Origin: Ulota crispa
Lineage: Eukaryota > Streptophyta > Bryopsida > Orthotrichales > Orthotrichaceae
NCBI GenBank assembly: GCA_963920765.1
Contig: OY987244.1
Coordinates: 12,650,501-12,714,500 of the forward strand
Direction of reading: 5' to 3'
DNA length: 64,000 nucleotides
Program-made: the position numbers and the translations under genes
The notes under the pieces: model-generated
The model's database searches: none
What the model was told of the DNA's origin: nothing
What the model saw: the letters and a program-made list of their open reading frames with translations, nothing else
Shown here: positions 53,410-64,000 of the stretch, in pieces
How positions within the stretch are numbered: the first letter of the stretch is position 1
Layout of the letters: each line of letters begins with the position of its first letter

Positions 53410-54333
53410 TTAACTCCTATATAAAGGACCATTGTCCGTTTAGGGACAAATGAGATTTTGGGCAAGTATCTACAACCTCAATTTTTGTCTTGATTTTTTG
53501 AAACTTTTTTTGGAGATAGAAAAACACATTAGCTTTTGAGGAATATAATTTTTATTCCAATCTATGCCTAGGAGCAAAAGTTATGCCCAAATAAGCACAA
53601 ATTTGGGAGTTTGGGCAACAATTTTTTTTACAAAAACGTGATTTAGAAAATAAATAAATTCTCATAGATTATATATTTGTCTATATTTAAAGCTTTGATT
53701 CATTCCATTTGGACTAGTTATGAGAATTTTATGGACAATTTTGTTTTTTAGGCAATTTAAGCATCTTCTTGAAAAAATAATCTTTAAAGTTCATTTTTGA
53801 ATGCAAGCTTAACATTTTTTTCAAAAAAAAAAATTGTTGGAAAGGGTGAAGTTTGCTTTCTAGAACAATCTCACCATTGAAATAATTGTGTTTCAAGTCC
53901 ATGGGAGGGTATTAACCATTTAAGTTTTTGTTCAATCTCATACCTTCTTCTACCTAATTTTTTTTAAGAATGAAAATTCAATCATTTTTGTTTTAGTTTC
54001 TTTCCAAAAATTATCATTTCAATTTACTACCATAAATATTTAAACTTCTAAACTCTATGGTGCAAAAATTTTAAGTTATGAAAGTTCAAAGTCAAAAAAT
54101 CTAATCATGCAAGGTGCAAAAAAGTTTGTTGTTTACACTTTAAACGCAAATTATTGCAATATGTGCGGTCAAAGGTTTTGAGTTTTTTTTCCACATTCTT
54201 AAACTATTCTAATACAAGATCCTATGCTTGTATATGCAAAAGACAAATTTCAAACTCTTTTACTCTTTGCCATAAAAATGGCAGTTTTGAGTGTCTTTAG
54301 ACAAAATAAAGGGTGCAGTCCTTTAGGGGTTAA
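53410..54333. mobile_element. TTAA element T17, inverted relative of T3
   Basis: Starts TTAACTCCTATATAAAGGACC and ends TGCAGTCCTTTAGGGGTTAA. The 0.9-kb body is collinear with T3 read on the other strand (TTTTACTCTTTGCC and TTTAGACAAAATAAAGGG near the end). The repeated length shows one conserved subfamily. Confidence 0.9.
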
Positions 54334-55429
54334 ACCTTAGTCTTCTTGTGCAATGAAATCAAGAGAGTATGGAAGGAAGACAAGAATCATAAACCAAAAA
54401 GTCCACTCTAAAAGAAAGTGACTTGTCTGGTCCCGCCTTGTCATGGACAATGGGGAAAACCCAACAGCTAGTTCAAAGTTAGATGGTGGAATTAGGAAAA
54501 AAATTGATTGTATCTTGACATTGTTAAAAAAAAAAGTATATTTTACTACAAGATCAAAATATAGTATATCATAGCATAAGTTTAGAAACATATCCAGCAC
54601 AATTTGGCAAAAGACCGCTGGAATATGAAAAATGCATGATTTTAGCTGGTGAAGTCCAAAAAAATTCCCTAACACTGCCTTCACTTGAAGGATTGGACTT
54701 GAATGAGACTTGGATCCAAGTAGCATTTGTGGGAAAATTTTGCCTTCACCTACTAAACTCCAACATTTTCCATTTTTAAATAGTTTTTTCAAATGATTGT
54801 ACTGGATATTTTTCATAATTACACTGCAATGTACTACAATCAGTTTTTTGTATAATTGGACCAATTTTTAGCTAGCAATTTCAATTCAACTGACTTTTCT
54901 ACAATTTGAACTCGCTGAGAATGCATTAATTGCCGAATCTCTCAAGACATTGAATCTTAATTTCATTTTCTTGGCAATTTTTTTTGCCTAAATCTTACCT
55001 CAATTTGACATTGATTATCATTACACTAAAAACATGGATTATCATTACACTAAAAATATTGGATGAAAAGGTGGATGAAATTGTCTAATTCCTCCCTAGC
55101 AAAGATAAAGTTAGCCAAAATTTGATGGAAATAACTAATATTGGTTATTTTATGGATGACGATGTACACATCGTTCATTGTATCCAATTTTACAGAAATT
55201 TTCTTTATATGTTTGAATTCTTGGGTGCCGGTTGCTCTACCTTGACCAAAACAAAAAATGAACTCTCCAATGAACCTTGGTTAGATCTCCTTCACAAAGA
55301 GGCCATGTACTGGACACAATCCAGCGGTGAGGTTATTTCATTAAACCCACGGCTAGTCTCCATCTTTTCCAAATTTCTTCTTTTCCTCCAAGTTGACATC
55401 AGGGTGAAAATTTTCAGAAATCTCCCTTA
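54334..55429. repeat. Decayed repeat region with family K copy 1
   Basis: The stretch at about 54975-55230 (CCTAAATCTTACCTCAATTTG, TTGGATGAAAAGGTGGATGA) recurs at 60190-60430 and 60735-60985. A 175-codon minus-strand frame (54337-54864) and a 102-codon plus frame (55122-55430) are open, but neither shows a domain; they are probably old transposon coding remnants. Confidence 0.5.
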
Positions 55430-55839
55430 GAGTATCTCCACCGGTCAGGCGAGATTGGCACGGGAGGAGAGCAAGTGAGAGGGCACGGGGGAGAAATTAT
55501 ATGTGGCAAGGTTGCGAAATCCATTGGTTGCGCTCAAGAAACAACTCGCCACCCCACTTTCAAGAAACATGTGTCTTAGGGTTTATGAAGGGGCTGCCCC
55601 ATCTAGGGTTGGGGCCTGCAACAAGATCACAAGCATTGCAGGAGTGTATATATAGATGAAGCCCCGCAAACTCAAGTCACTCAAAATTTGTTTGACGTCA
55701 GTAGCTAAACGTCCTTGGAGTTCTGGAGCAAGCCCGCTCTAACTTTTTCTCCCCTCATGTCACTGGTGGAAATATGGGATGGGCAAAGAGCCTTCGACCA
55801 CACTGTCCTCCCGTTTTTTGTCAACTGGTAAAGATGCTC
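55430..55839. mobile_element. PIF/Harbinger-like (Tourist) MITE
   Basis: Ends GAGTATCTCCACCGGTCA and the inverted TCAACTGGTAAAGATGCTC, each flanked by TTA (55427-55429, 55840-55842). A 3-bp TTA duplication and GAGCATCTCCA-type ends are typical of plant Tourist elements. It is GC-richer than its surroundings. Confidence 0.85.
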
Positions 55840-55842
55840 TTA

Positions 55843-56570
55843 GAAAAAATGTTGGAATTGAAAAGCCGACAACTTAAGCTAAATTTGGAAATTCTGAATT
55901 CATAATTGAATTTCACAAACCTTCGTTCGGTTTGTTGTAGATAAACCAAGTAATTTTGAAACCCTGCAAAGTAGGAACACAGTCAACTTGTTAAAATGAC
56001 AAAAAAATAAAAACCAGTTGAAATTTGAACCACCAAATAAAAGCCGGTAAGGTTTTCCAAAATCATAATTATAATATATGAGAGTAGAAGAGATCTCTAT
56101 TTGACCTCAAAAAATTTATCATTAGGAAACACAATGTTTTTTGTGTCTTTTGTTTTCGGTGTTGATCACTTGTTTCTCCCACTTGTCCAACTCAATAAAT
56201 TCACTTCCAACCAATAACAGGTCTCTTTGTTTGAAAAGCAATTAGATTCTCCATCATTATCTACCCAATTTGATTTTGTTGAAGAAAAACTATTACTTAA
56301 AGGAGTAAGTTGTTGGACATTGGTAGATAATGCAAATTTTACCATGCAAAGGAGAAGACAGATCCATGTAGTGATTGCTCCCTTTTCATCCAAAAGTCTC
56401 CCTAATGTAGTTTTTCACAATACAAGTAGAGATGCTCTAAGTATAGAAAATTTCCAATACATGTCCAGGAAAGCCTAGTTAAAATGAGAAAGGTTAAAAT
56501 CTAGCTCTTGAAGCTAAAATAATCTTCCCAAAAATTGATTTGGGGAAAGATGGAGGTTGGCTGTGTATAA
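55843..56570. other. Decayed repeat DNA, no gene
   Basis: The 83-codon frame at 56227-56478 has no recognisable domain. A GATGCTCTAAG motif near 56432 resembles a Harbinger-type end, so an older element may close here. Confidence 0.35.
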
Positions 56571-58173
56571 CACTAAATATTGCATTCAAATTTTCCCACA
56601 TTAATTTCTTAATATTTTACACTACATAATTATTTAGTGTTACTACATTAAATTTCAACTATAATTACTGCAGTAAACATTTTTTAAAGGACCAAACAAC
56701 AATAAATCATGTAAAATCTTAATTTTTAGAGAGTTGCATGCTCCTCTAAGTGGTCTAGGGATGAATCACAAGGTAAGATTTTCATGGTAAGGCAACTTAA
56801 CCCCTGAGCACCCGAGCGCCTCATATATCACCTTCCAGGATTTCAAAGCCTTGTTTTGAGGTATTGAATCTAACTTTTTGATCTTGCTATAAACTACAAT
56901 TAGAGATGGGGACACAAAGATCCATTCTTCAATCAAACCCCTCCCACACCATTAATACTTCACTAAATCTAAAATTTAAAATTATATATGTTTAAAGCTC
57001 TAATAATGAGATGAGAAGGTATTGGTTTAGACTGATGGTGGACTTGTAATGATTTTAAAAGAATTTTAATCATAATTTGATGCTTTTTCTAAATAAAGTT
57101 TTATTAACACTTCTCCTAATTTGGTTCATGTCAAATTTTAGTGCATTGTGTCTCTCTTTCTATTTGCAAGTGGTTTGCTTGAGTTGAGGCAATTTCAAGC
57201 TCTAAAAGGTGGTCAAAAGCTAAAAAAATTGTTGGTGGAAGACTAAAAGTTGATGAACACAACATACTTGATAGTGCAAAATTGCACTTGGCATGGGTTA
57301 AAGGCATGGAGTTGGAATACTCCACTTTTCAAAATTTAATACATATTTTCTCCCCTTATAGGCTTTTAAAATACGTAATTGGTTTTAGATCTGGTGAAGA
57401 ATTGATTACTTCGATAAGGTTTGAGTGAGGAATGGATCTTTTTGTCCACATCTCTATGAAGGCATTCAAGTTGTCCATACCAATGGAGTAATGGTGAGGA
57501 AAGCCAAATATTGTACAAGTGTTGCAAGAGATTTGATTGGGTGAAACACCGTACGAGGCAACAAAGGCGTGGTGGCAAGCAGTGTTTTACATGCTGCAAC
57601 CGGTTAATATCCCTTGCAAGCTTCATAATATGTGCTTTGTGGTAGCGGAAAGTTGTTGGCAAGGGTTCAATCATGTTCTAGACCTTTATTATGGCAACAG
57701 TCACCAACTATGCTAATCACTGTTTTCCATGCAATAGCGATTTGAAACCCTGAAACTTGACATAAAAAGAAGTGCAATCTTCCATAATTTACAAGTGTGT
57801 GCATTCACGTCTAATCTTGTTGCCCACAAAATTTAAGATGAATCGGATGCTTATAGAATTTTGTAAAAATCATTAAATAGCAGCTACCTACCAAAAATTG
57901 AGATTTTACCATCACAAGTTGTTTGATCAAATGTTATAATCTCCCATCTCCCATCTCCCACGATCAAACGTTCCCAAAATTTGCAAGCCTTCTTTTAAGT
58001 AGGTGTTCCATTATTTTCAATGGTTATTTTTTGTGAATCATCCGATTGATTGAGATACAATGCATTAAAGTCGACAGTCACCAAAAACTCTACTTTTGGT
58101 GAAATCAGCTTGGGCGCTCGGGGGTTGATTGTCAAGGCAACCTAAATGCAATATTGCAATACTGTATTCAGTG
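56571..58173. mobile_element. Family D MITE, copy 3, split by T18
   Basis: Left end CACTAAATATTGCATTCAAA, right end CAACCTAAATGCAATATTGC then TTCAGTG. The inside matches copy 1 up to 56796 and resumes at 58129. Confidence 0.8.
56797..58128. mobile_element. TTAA element T18 nested in family D
   Basis: Starts TTAACCCCTGAGCACCCGAG and ends CTTGGGCGCTCGGGGGTTGA. It interrupts the GGCAAC-CTAAATGC junction of the D element. A 102-codon minus frame (57366-57674) lies within, without a known domain. Confidence 0.85.
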
Positions 58174-58458
58174 TTGAATCAACTCACCTCCGAACAGCTT
58201 ATATTCCGCGGCCAGAAAGCGGCTTGGCTTCAACTTGGGATGCACGTGTATTGCATGGACTTTATCTGGTGAGCAAAGCGTAGAAAGGTATGATGTCAAG
58301 ATGGCGCACGCGTTCAATTTCCATTTTAATTTTTTTCGAAATAAACGTGTTAAAGTGGTGAATTTCTGGAAGGATGCGGTAGATGACGGTGAAGTGACGT
58401 TGCCGATGAGGTCAGCTGATAGACCACGTTTCGGAATTGGTCTTTTTTTTTTTTGCTA
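58174..58458. other. GC-richer island between two family D copies
   Basis: An 80-codon plus-strand frame (58235-58477, MGCTCIAWTLSGEQSVERYD...) fills most of it. I recognise no domain. It could be a captured exon or a gene relic that survives between repeats. Confidence 0.3.
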
Positions 58459-58760
58459 TACTGAATGTTGCATTTAGGTTCCCTTGACAATGAAGTTGCC
58501 TTCTATGAAAAAGTTACCTTGGGATTCATTCTTGGCCACTTGGAGGAGCACCCAACTCTTTAGATACTTGAATTTTACATAGTCTATGACTTGGAAGCTG
58601 TCGATTTGTTTTTTTATAGTTTCAATGTTGTAATCAGGCACTTTAAAAGTGGTTCGTTGTAGTAATTTTTGATGAAACTACTCCTACAGTAATATTTATA
58701 TAGTGTAAGATGTTAAGAAATTAATGTGGGGCAACCTAAACACAATATTCAATGTAGGGG
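58459..58760. mobile_element. Family D MITE, copy 4
   Basis: Ends CTGAATGTTGCATTTAGGTT and the inverted GGGGCAACCTAAACACAATA then TTCAATGTAG. About 300 bp. Confidence 0.75.
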
Positions 58761-60189
58761 AACTTGAAATTGTTGTTCTTACTCAAATCACTTGTTTTAA
58801 TTCTTAAAAAACAAGCTGGTCACAGTGCCTATCCTCTACAATGGTGCTATAATGGTGTGGCAAAGTGTTTACAAAATTTAATATTATTACCAAAAAGTTA
58901 GTTGAGTCAATATGTAATATTGTTTTCATGAAAACTGTAAAAAGAATAGCATAGGGTCTAACATTATTTTTATGAATCTTTTCTCAAATTGGAGTAACTA
59001 TTTCATTGAGTTTTGTTTTTTCCTTCCACGATGGACCATGTCTTCTTTATTTTTTTTATTTTTTTAATGAATGAAAAGTGAAAGTGACTTCTTACATCTA
59101 ACCTACTATCCTTTTGTCATCTTCATGGACCAAAAACGTCTGCATTAGCGTTTAAGAGTTAATCAAGGTCACTAAATTACCAAAAATAAGCTTGTTGTGT
59201 TGCACATAAGGTAAAGCACCCCATTGTGGACGCAATTGTTGATTTGACATGCTAGACTGCAATACAAAACAAGAGACAACTTTGGTAGCAGAATAATCCA
59301 TTTGATGCATGGAAGAGGTGAAAGTAATACAAAATACGCATTTCACCAATACTTGAGGAGGAATTTTGTATTTGTCTAATATAATCTGACATTTCTCATT
59401 TTCAATAGCTTTTCCACAAGCATGCACAGGCTTCTTTTTTTGCAAAACTCTTATATTTAATCTATAATATACTATAATTAGTGTATTTTTTGAAAAAACT
59501 GGCCAATTTTGGTTATCTCAAGTTTCAACTAATTTTTTGCAATATCAATTGGATAACAGTACACAAACTGCTAACTCTCCCGGATCATGCATTACACCAC
59601 TTGTTAAAAATTGTGAAAGTGTTTGAGTTCATGTGGCTCATGGAGGATATTGAGTGGCCCTCAATGCCATAAAAATACATATAGCAATGCTTGTGAATGC
59701 CTCATAATGAACAATACCAATGTTGGGTACGGATCCTACTAACGATTTGACTTGGCCAATTTCTTTGACCATTGTGTCCAAGTGGAAATCCTTTTGCACA
59801 AAATGTGTTAACCCAAAGCAACCACACCAAATCAAAAACATTATTGCCTCTTTAAAACATATAATTTCCTCCAATGTACCAGTTATTAGTTCCCAAATGG
59901 TCAAAGCAATTCTCATTTGGAACAAAATATTTTTGAAGTTGGACTTTGGTTTCCTTTTCTAAGGTTTTTTATTGGGCACATTGAGAATGGAGCCATATTC
60001 TCACTACCCACAATGGAAGATGGGTCCACAGTATGATACGTTATCTTAGGTGTCTGTGGGACCAAGGTGAAAAAGTACAAGTTTTCATAGCAAAGATAAA
60101 AGTAAAAAATTGCCCCTCTTTTGTACTTGGTCGATTTTATTTCCTTCTATCATTCCAAATACAGCGTTTAATAAGTTGGCAAATTTTCG
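58761..60189. other. Decayed repeat DNA, no gene
   Basis: Short similarities to 46.7 and 54.8 kb suggest an old transposon body. Frames at 59152-59445 minus and 59638-59925 minus show no domain. Confidence 0.35.
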
Positions 60190-60985
60190 CCTAAATCTTA
60201 CCTCAAATTTTAGGTGGCTATTGGTACACTAAGATTAATATGTGAAAAGTTGGATGAAATTGCCAAATTCCTTCTAGAGCAAGATCTAATTCACCAGATT
60301 TTGGATGAAAATAGCTTATATTAGCAATTTTTTGGATGAACGTCTATATATCATTCATTTCTTCCAATTTTAGCTAAAATTTCCCTACCTGCATGTATTT
60401 TGGGGTGTGGGTCGCTTTACCCCGCCAAAAACAAAAATTAAACCCTGTCCAAATACTGTAATCCAAATTAAATCAGGGTCTTTGAAATAATATGAAATCA
60501 AAATTCCCAAATTCAATCTCACAGTTGCATAAACGGTACGTTTTCTGCCAGGTGGAAAAGCTGAGCTTTTCCACCTTGGCCCCAAAAACACGTCTGTGCA
60601 AACGTGCAGGTCACCAAGCTGCCAAAGAACGGCCCCACATAGCCAGGCTTTTTCTGGCCACTTTTCGAAGTTTGCACATTCTGGCTGTGAGCCTACGCCA
60701 AAGGGCATCTGCAACAGCGTTTAAAAAGCTGGCTATTTTCGCCAAAATCTTACCTCGATTTGTGGCTGGCTACCATAAAACTGGAATAATCGGGTGAAAA
60801 AAATGGATGGAATCGTCAAAGTCCTCCCCAAGCTAGTACTAGGTTTGTCTGTTTTTGGATGAAACTACTAAATATTAGTAAATTTGATGGATAAACGCAC
60901 ACACTTTGTTGACTCTGTTCACTTCTATCCAACATTTTCTTACTTGCTTGCATCGATGGGTGCCTATCGCATGACCAATGAAAAA
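60190..60985. repeat. Family K copies 2 and 3 in tandem
   Basis: Units at about 60190-60430 and 60735-60985 share TTTTCGCC(T/A)AAATCTTACC and TTTTGGATGAAA(A/C)TA. The second is preceded by GGGCATCTGCAACAGCG, which resembles Harbinger-type ends. Confidence 0.6.
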
Positions 60986-60992
60986 ACCAATT

Positions 60993-61218
60993 TTAACCCC
61001 CTAAGGACTAAGTGTGCTGATGCAACCAGTACAATACGGGGTATTTTCTTGTATTTGGAATGGATCCACACCTCTACCACATTTGAGATCAATAAAGAAG
61101 TTGGAGAATATATCAAAACGGTTCTAGTGAGCTACTTGAGATCCCAAATTAAAACTTCTTATTGGTAGCAAATATTGATTATACGGCAATGTATATACTA
61201 TGCCCTATGGTCCTTTAA
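60993..61218. mobile_element. TTAA MITE T19 (subfamily C)
   Basis: Starts TTAACCCCCTAAGGACTAAG and ends CCCTATGGTCCTTTAA. The interior is very close to T11. Its last TTAA is the first TTAA of T20. Confidence 0.9.
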
Positions 61219-62341
61219 CCCCTAAAGGATCAATTGCCCCTCGAGGGACACTTGGGATTTTGGGCATGTACTTACAACTAGACTACTTTGTATGATTTTT
61301 TTAAACTTTTATGGACGATGACAAATTCAAATATCTACATGGGCATCTAATTTTTTCTTCATTCCGAGATTTATTGAAGAAATTATGCATGAATTTATGA
61401 AGAACATGGGAGATTGGGCAGCCAAAATTTTTTCTAAAAATAACATTTTTTCAAAATAAAAATCTGAAATTGATTCTTTTAATTTATACACATGTGGGGA
61501 GCTTTGATTCATTCAATTTTGATTTATGAGTGAAAAGTTTTAGTTTGCGGGCAGGTACGGAACTCCCATACCTCCATTCCTTTTGCCTTTGGTGCTTTAT
61601 TTTTTTGTGCTATTTGTGAATTTGTTTTTTCACTTCTTTTTTTCCCCATATTGTAGTAGACTAAGATTCCTTGGTTTTTACCATTTGGATAAAAGTAATT
61701 CACATTTCTGAATTTTACATAAATCCTCCAATTTTGCATAGTCACTAGAAGAAAAACATGCCATAAACAACTACCACATATTGCCAATCATGGTCCACAA
61801 TAACTGCCTTACAAATGCACAAACAACTGCACAATAATTGCATAACAATTGCACAATAACTACATAACAACTGCACGACTAGGCAATTTGTGGTAGTCAT
61901 TTATGGTTGTTTTTCTTCTAGTGAGTATATATGCAAATTTCATGACCTTACGGCATTGTAAGATTTTACAAAGTATGATTCACACCTCCAATTCATTTGA
62001 AAATTCTCCCACACTTACCTAACTTGATTTTCTACATGGAAAAAATAAACCTCAAACTTTTGTAGAGCAATTTTTTTGATTTAGAGGCAATCAAAGGCTT
62101 CTAAAATTTTTGGGGAGCAGGAAAAGAAACTTTTTTTTTTTCACATCAGAAGTCAATATCTCACTCTTGTACATCTAGAATGAGTTGATTTTTTCCACAA
62201 GTACCTCCCATAGTCTAGGGCAAGATCTTACGGTTGGATTTCCAAAAAGAATTATTTTTCCTACCTTTCTACTCATTCCCCCAAAAGTGGCAGTTTTCAG
62301 TAACTTTCACTAAAAAAAGAGCTTGGTCCTTTAGGGGTTAG
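61215..62341. mobile_element. TTAA element T20 carrying a CACTA MITE
   Basis: Starts TTAACCCCTAAAGGATCAAT and ends TTGGTCCTTTAGGGGTTAG. Close relative of T1. The nested CACTA MITE sits at 61743-61923. It shares its border tetranucleotides with T19 on the left and T21 on the right. Confidence 0.9.
61743..61923. mobile_element. CACTA-type MITE with AGT duplication
   Basis: Ends CACTAGAAGAAAAACA and TGTTTTTCTTCTAGTG, flanked on both sides by AGT (61740-61742 and 61924-61926), the 3-bp duplication expected of CACTA elements. The middle is a run of CACAATAACTGCATAACAA-like units. Confidence 0.93.
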
Positions 62342-64000
62342 CCCCTCACCGCCCAAGGGGACCAAATTGGGCTTCTTTGAATTTTATTCAGAGATGCTCA
62401 ACCTTTCTACAAGATTTTTTTTTAGTGAATATTATTATTTTTAAGCTCTTATTGTAGTCTAGTTTCAGCATTAGGATTCTGATTTTGAAGATGAATTAAA
62501 GTGATTTGTCTATTCAAGATTTTGTGCGAAGGTGTTCATAGCAAATCTCCAATTTCTAGTGTTGAAGGCTCTTGGAAATGAGCTTCAAGTATAGTTGGGT
62601 ACAGTAATCTTACAAATTTTTTTGCAGTGAAATTTTAGCCAATAGTTCAGCAACTTTAAGAAGCCATATCTTCCGTCAAAAATTATTTGTTTTTGAAACC
62701 AAAAATTGTGTTGGAATACTGCTGAAGGGTACTACATGATTTGATAAAAAAAATCTGAAATTTTATGAATGATAAAAAAAGTTTGGCTACTTCCTATATT
62801 GTGTCTACCATCTAGTACTTCCACCTCTTGCAGAAATCACTGCTTGAATTGATTGGGCATACTTGTAATAAGAGTTTTTAGTTGCTCCATGGATACCTCA
62901 TCCCATACTCTTTGAATGATGTGTATCATTTCTTGCTTGTTCTTCGGCTGATGGTGGTGGCGTAGCTCAATCAAATTCAAGCAATGATTTTGGCAAAAGG
63001 TGGAAGTACACTATGTAGGAAGTAGCCCAATTTTTTTTATCATTAAAAAAAATTTCAGATTTTTTTACTCCAAATCATGTAATGCCCTTCAATAGTATTC
63101 CAACACAATTTTTGGTTTCAAAAACGGACAATTTTTTAGGAAGTTATGGCCTTCGGAAGGTCTTGAAGTTGACTGAAGTTGTACTGCGAAAAAAATTCAT
63201 AAGTTTACTGTACCCGACTGTACACATGAAACATATGAATACATTTGTATAAATCAAAGTTAAATTCACAAACTTGACTTGGGGAGTAAAACCTGGGTCA
63301 TAAAAATCTTGCTCAACACAAGAGTCAATTCCACCCACCCCAATTGAATTCGTAATTGTTTTTATGAAAAAATTCCAATACAAATTACTTGCTGCCATGA
63401 TAGAAACAAAATTTTACTCTTCGGCACCGCGCCTGTTCCTTGCGTTGTGCCAATGCTTGATTGCATCTTAGTAACGGAAAATCTCATTAGCATAGAATGG
63501 TTGTAAAAGCAATCTGATGTAATGGGTTGGTGCCCAAGGATGCGACCTCAGTGGCCACCTTCGGTTCAAGCGTGACAACTCACCATGCAACCTTCTAAAC
63601 TCATTAGCAGCAATTGAGCTTAGCTCACAGATGATTCATGAGGTTTCCCTTTTCATGAACAGTAGCTTGCAACCACATGTCCCCTTTCCCTTGAGAGCAA
63701 GAGAGCAAGAACCTGAGCAGGCTCGAGTAGGAACCCGTGTGCACCTCAAGCTAGTTTCTTGTCAAATTCACTCTTTGCATTCTAGCATCAAGTGCTCTCA
63801 AAGCTAGCTTCTTACATTTGACTCAAGTGTCCAAATATTTGCCTAAGCGGTTTTGGAGTTTTGACTTCACAAAAATCAAATCGGAGAAACTTTGCTTGTC
63901 TTCAACACTAGTTGTAATAGTAGTGTTGGCCAATTCAAAGAACTTAGATAATTGGCTTACTGTCAAGGGGTTTTGCTTCTGCTTTCTACCAAGCTTGATA
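62338..64000. mobile_element. TTAA element T21 (right end not found in window)
   Basis: Starts TTAGCCCCTCACCGCCCAAG where T20 ends. Its first 250 bp match T15. It is interrupted by the Tc1-like element at 62592-63220. No TTAGGGG-TTA right end was found before 64000, so it is truncated or runs on. Beyond about 63400 the DNA is unassigned and no gene is evident. Confidence 0.6.
62592..63220. mobile_element. Tc1/mariner-like foldback element built from two copies of one transposon end
   Basis: Ends TAGTTGGGTACAGTAA and (inverted) TTTACTGTACCCGACTG, each flanked by TA (62590-62591, 63221-63222). The unfilled site CAAGTACAC is seen in T15. Both arms encode the last part of a Tc1-type transposase pointing outward: on the minus strand RHHHQPKNKQEMIHIIQRVW, then after a one-base shift IQAVISARGGST; on the plus strand QIQAMILAKGGST. 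The DDE core is absent. It is a defective, fold-back derivative of a Tc1-like transposon. Confidence 0.85.

Noticed and set aside
54337-54864. 175-codon minus-strand frame as a gene
   Set aside because: Low-complexity and hydrophobic, no domain, no splice partner, and it lies in decayed repeat DNA with partial relatives at 46.7 and 59.4 kb.

Overview
The window looks like nuclear DNA of a land plant, probably a non-seed plant such as a moss; that placement is inference. The evidence is four multi-exon plant genes with GT-AG introns, a group IIb WRKY factor with the plant-specific V-type intron, and AT-rich gene spacers packed with small DNA transposons. I see no rRNA, intact tRNA, CRISPR array, LTR element or prokaryotic signal.

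Genes, left to right. (1) 365-2854, minus strand: a single-domain rhodanese-like sulfurtransferase with a plastid-like leader; its last exon(s) lie beyond base 1. (2) 14557-21170, minus: a complete 15-exon MYST histone acetyltransferase of the Esa1/TIP60/HAM type (511 aa). (3) 29378-32536, plus: an 8-exon AlaX-type alanyl-tRNA editing protein (266 aa). (4) 35711-41028, minus: a 6-exon group IIb WRKY transcription factor (663 aa). All four exon chains stay in frame across every junction and rebuild the expected motifs. They are unrelated housekeeping or regulatory genes and form no pathway or operon.

Everything else is dominated by transposon derivatives. The main theme is a swarm of about 21 elements (230 bp to 1.9 kb, several subfamilies) that start TTAA-CCCCTAAA and end TTTAGGGG-TTAA, the layout expected of piggyBac-like non-autonomous elements. 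They nest in one another, abut at shared TTAA sites, and include two long foldback elements. Other families with visible ends are hAT-like MITEs (8-bp duplications), CACTA-type MITEs, a Harbinger-like MITE (TTA duplication), a Helitron-like element, a Tc1-like foldback element that still codes the transposase C-terminus, and several unclassified MITEs. The introns of the AlaX, WRKY and HAM genes carry MITEs or tandem duplications.

Layout: 1-4.2 kb rhodanese gene and upstream tandem repeats; 4.2-13.9 kb TTAA elements, foldbacks and satellites; 14-21.2 kb HAM gene; 21.2-28.7 kb MITEs, Helitron and a gene-like 1.9-kb TTAA element; 28.7-32.5 kb AlaX gene; 33-35.6 kb MITEs; 35.7-41 kb WRKY gene; 41-64 kb repeats only.

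The two observations I would follow first are the TTAA element swarm with its empty-site evidence, and a roughly 45-codon peptide module repeated three times upstream of two different genes, whose differences look coding-like. I could run no searches or alignments. Similarities between copies were judged by eye, and repeat boundaries without stated duplications are approximate.
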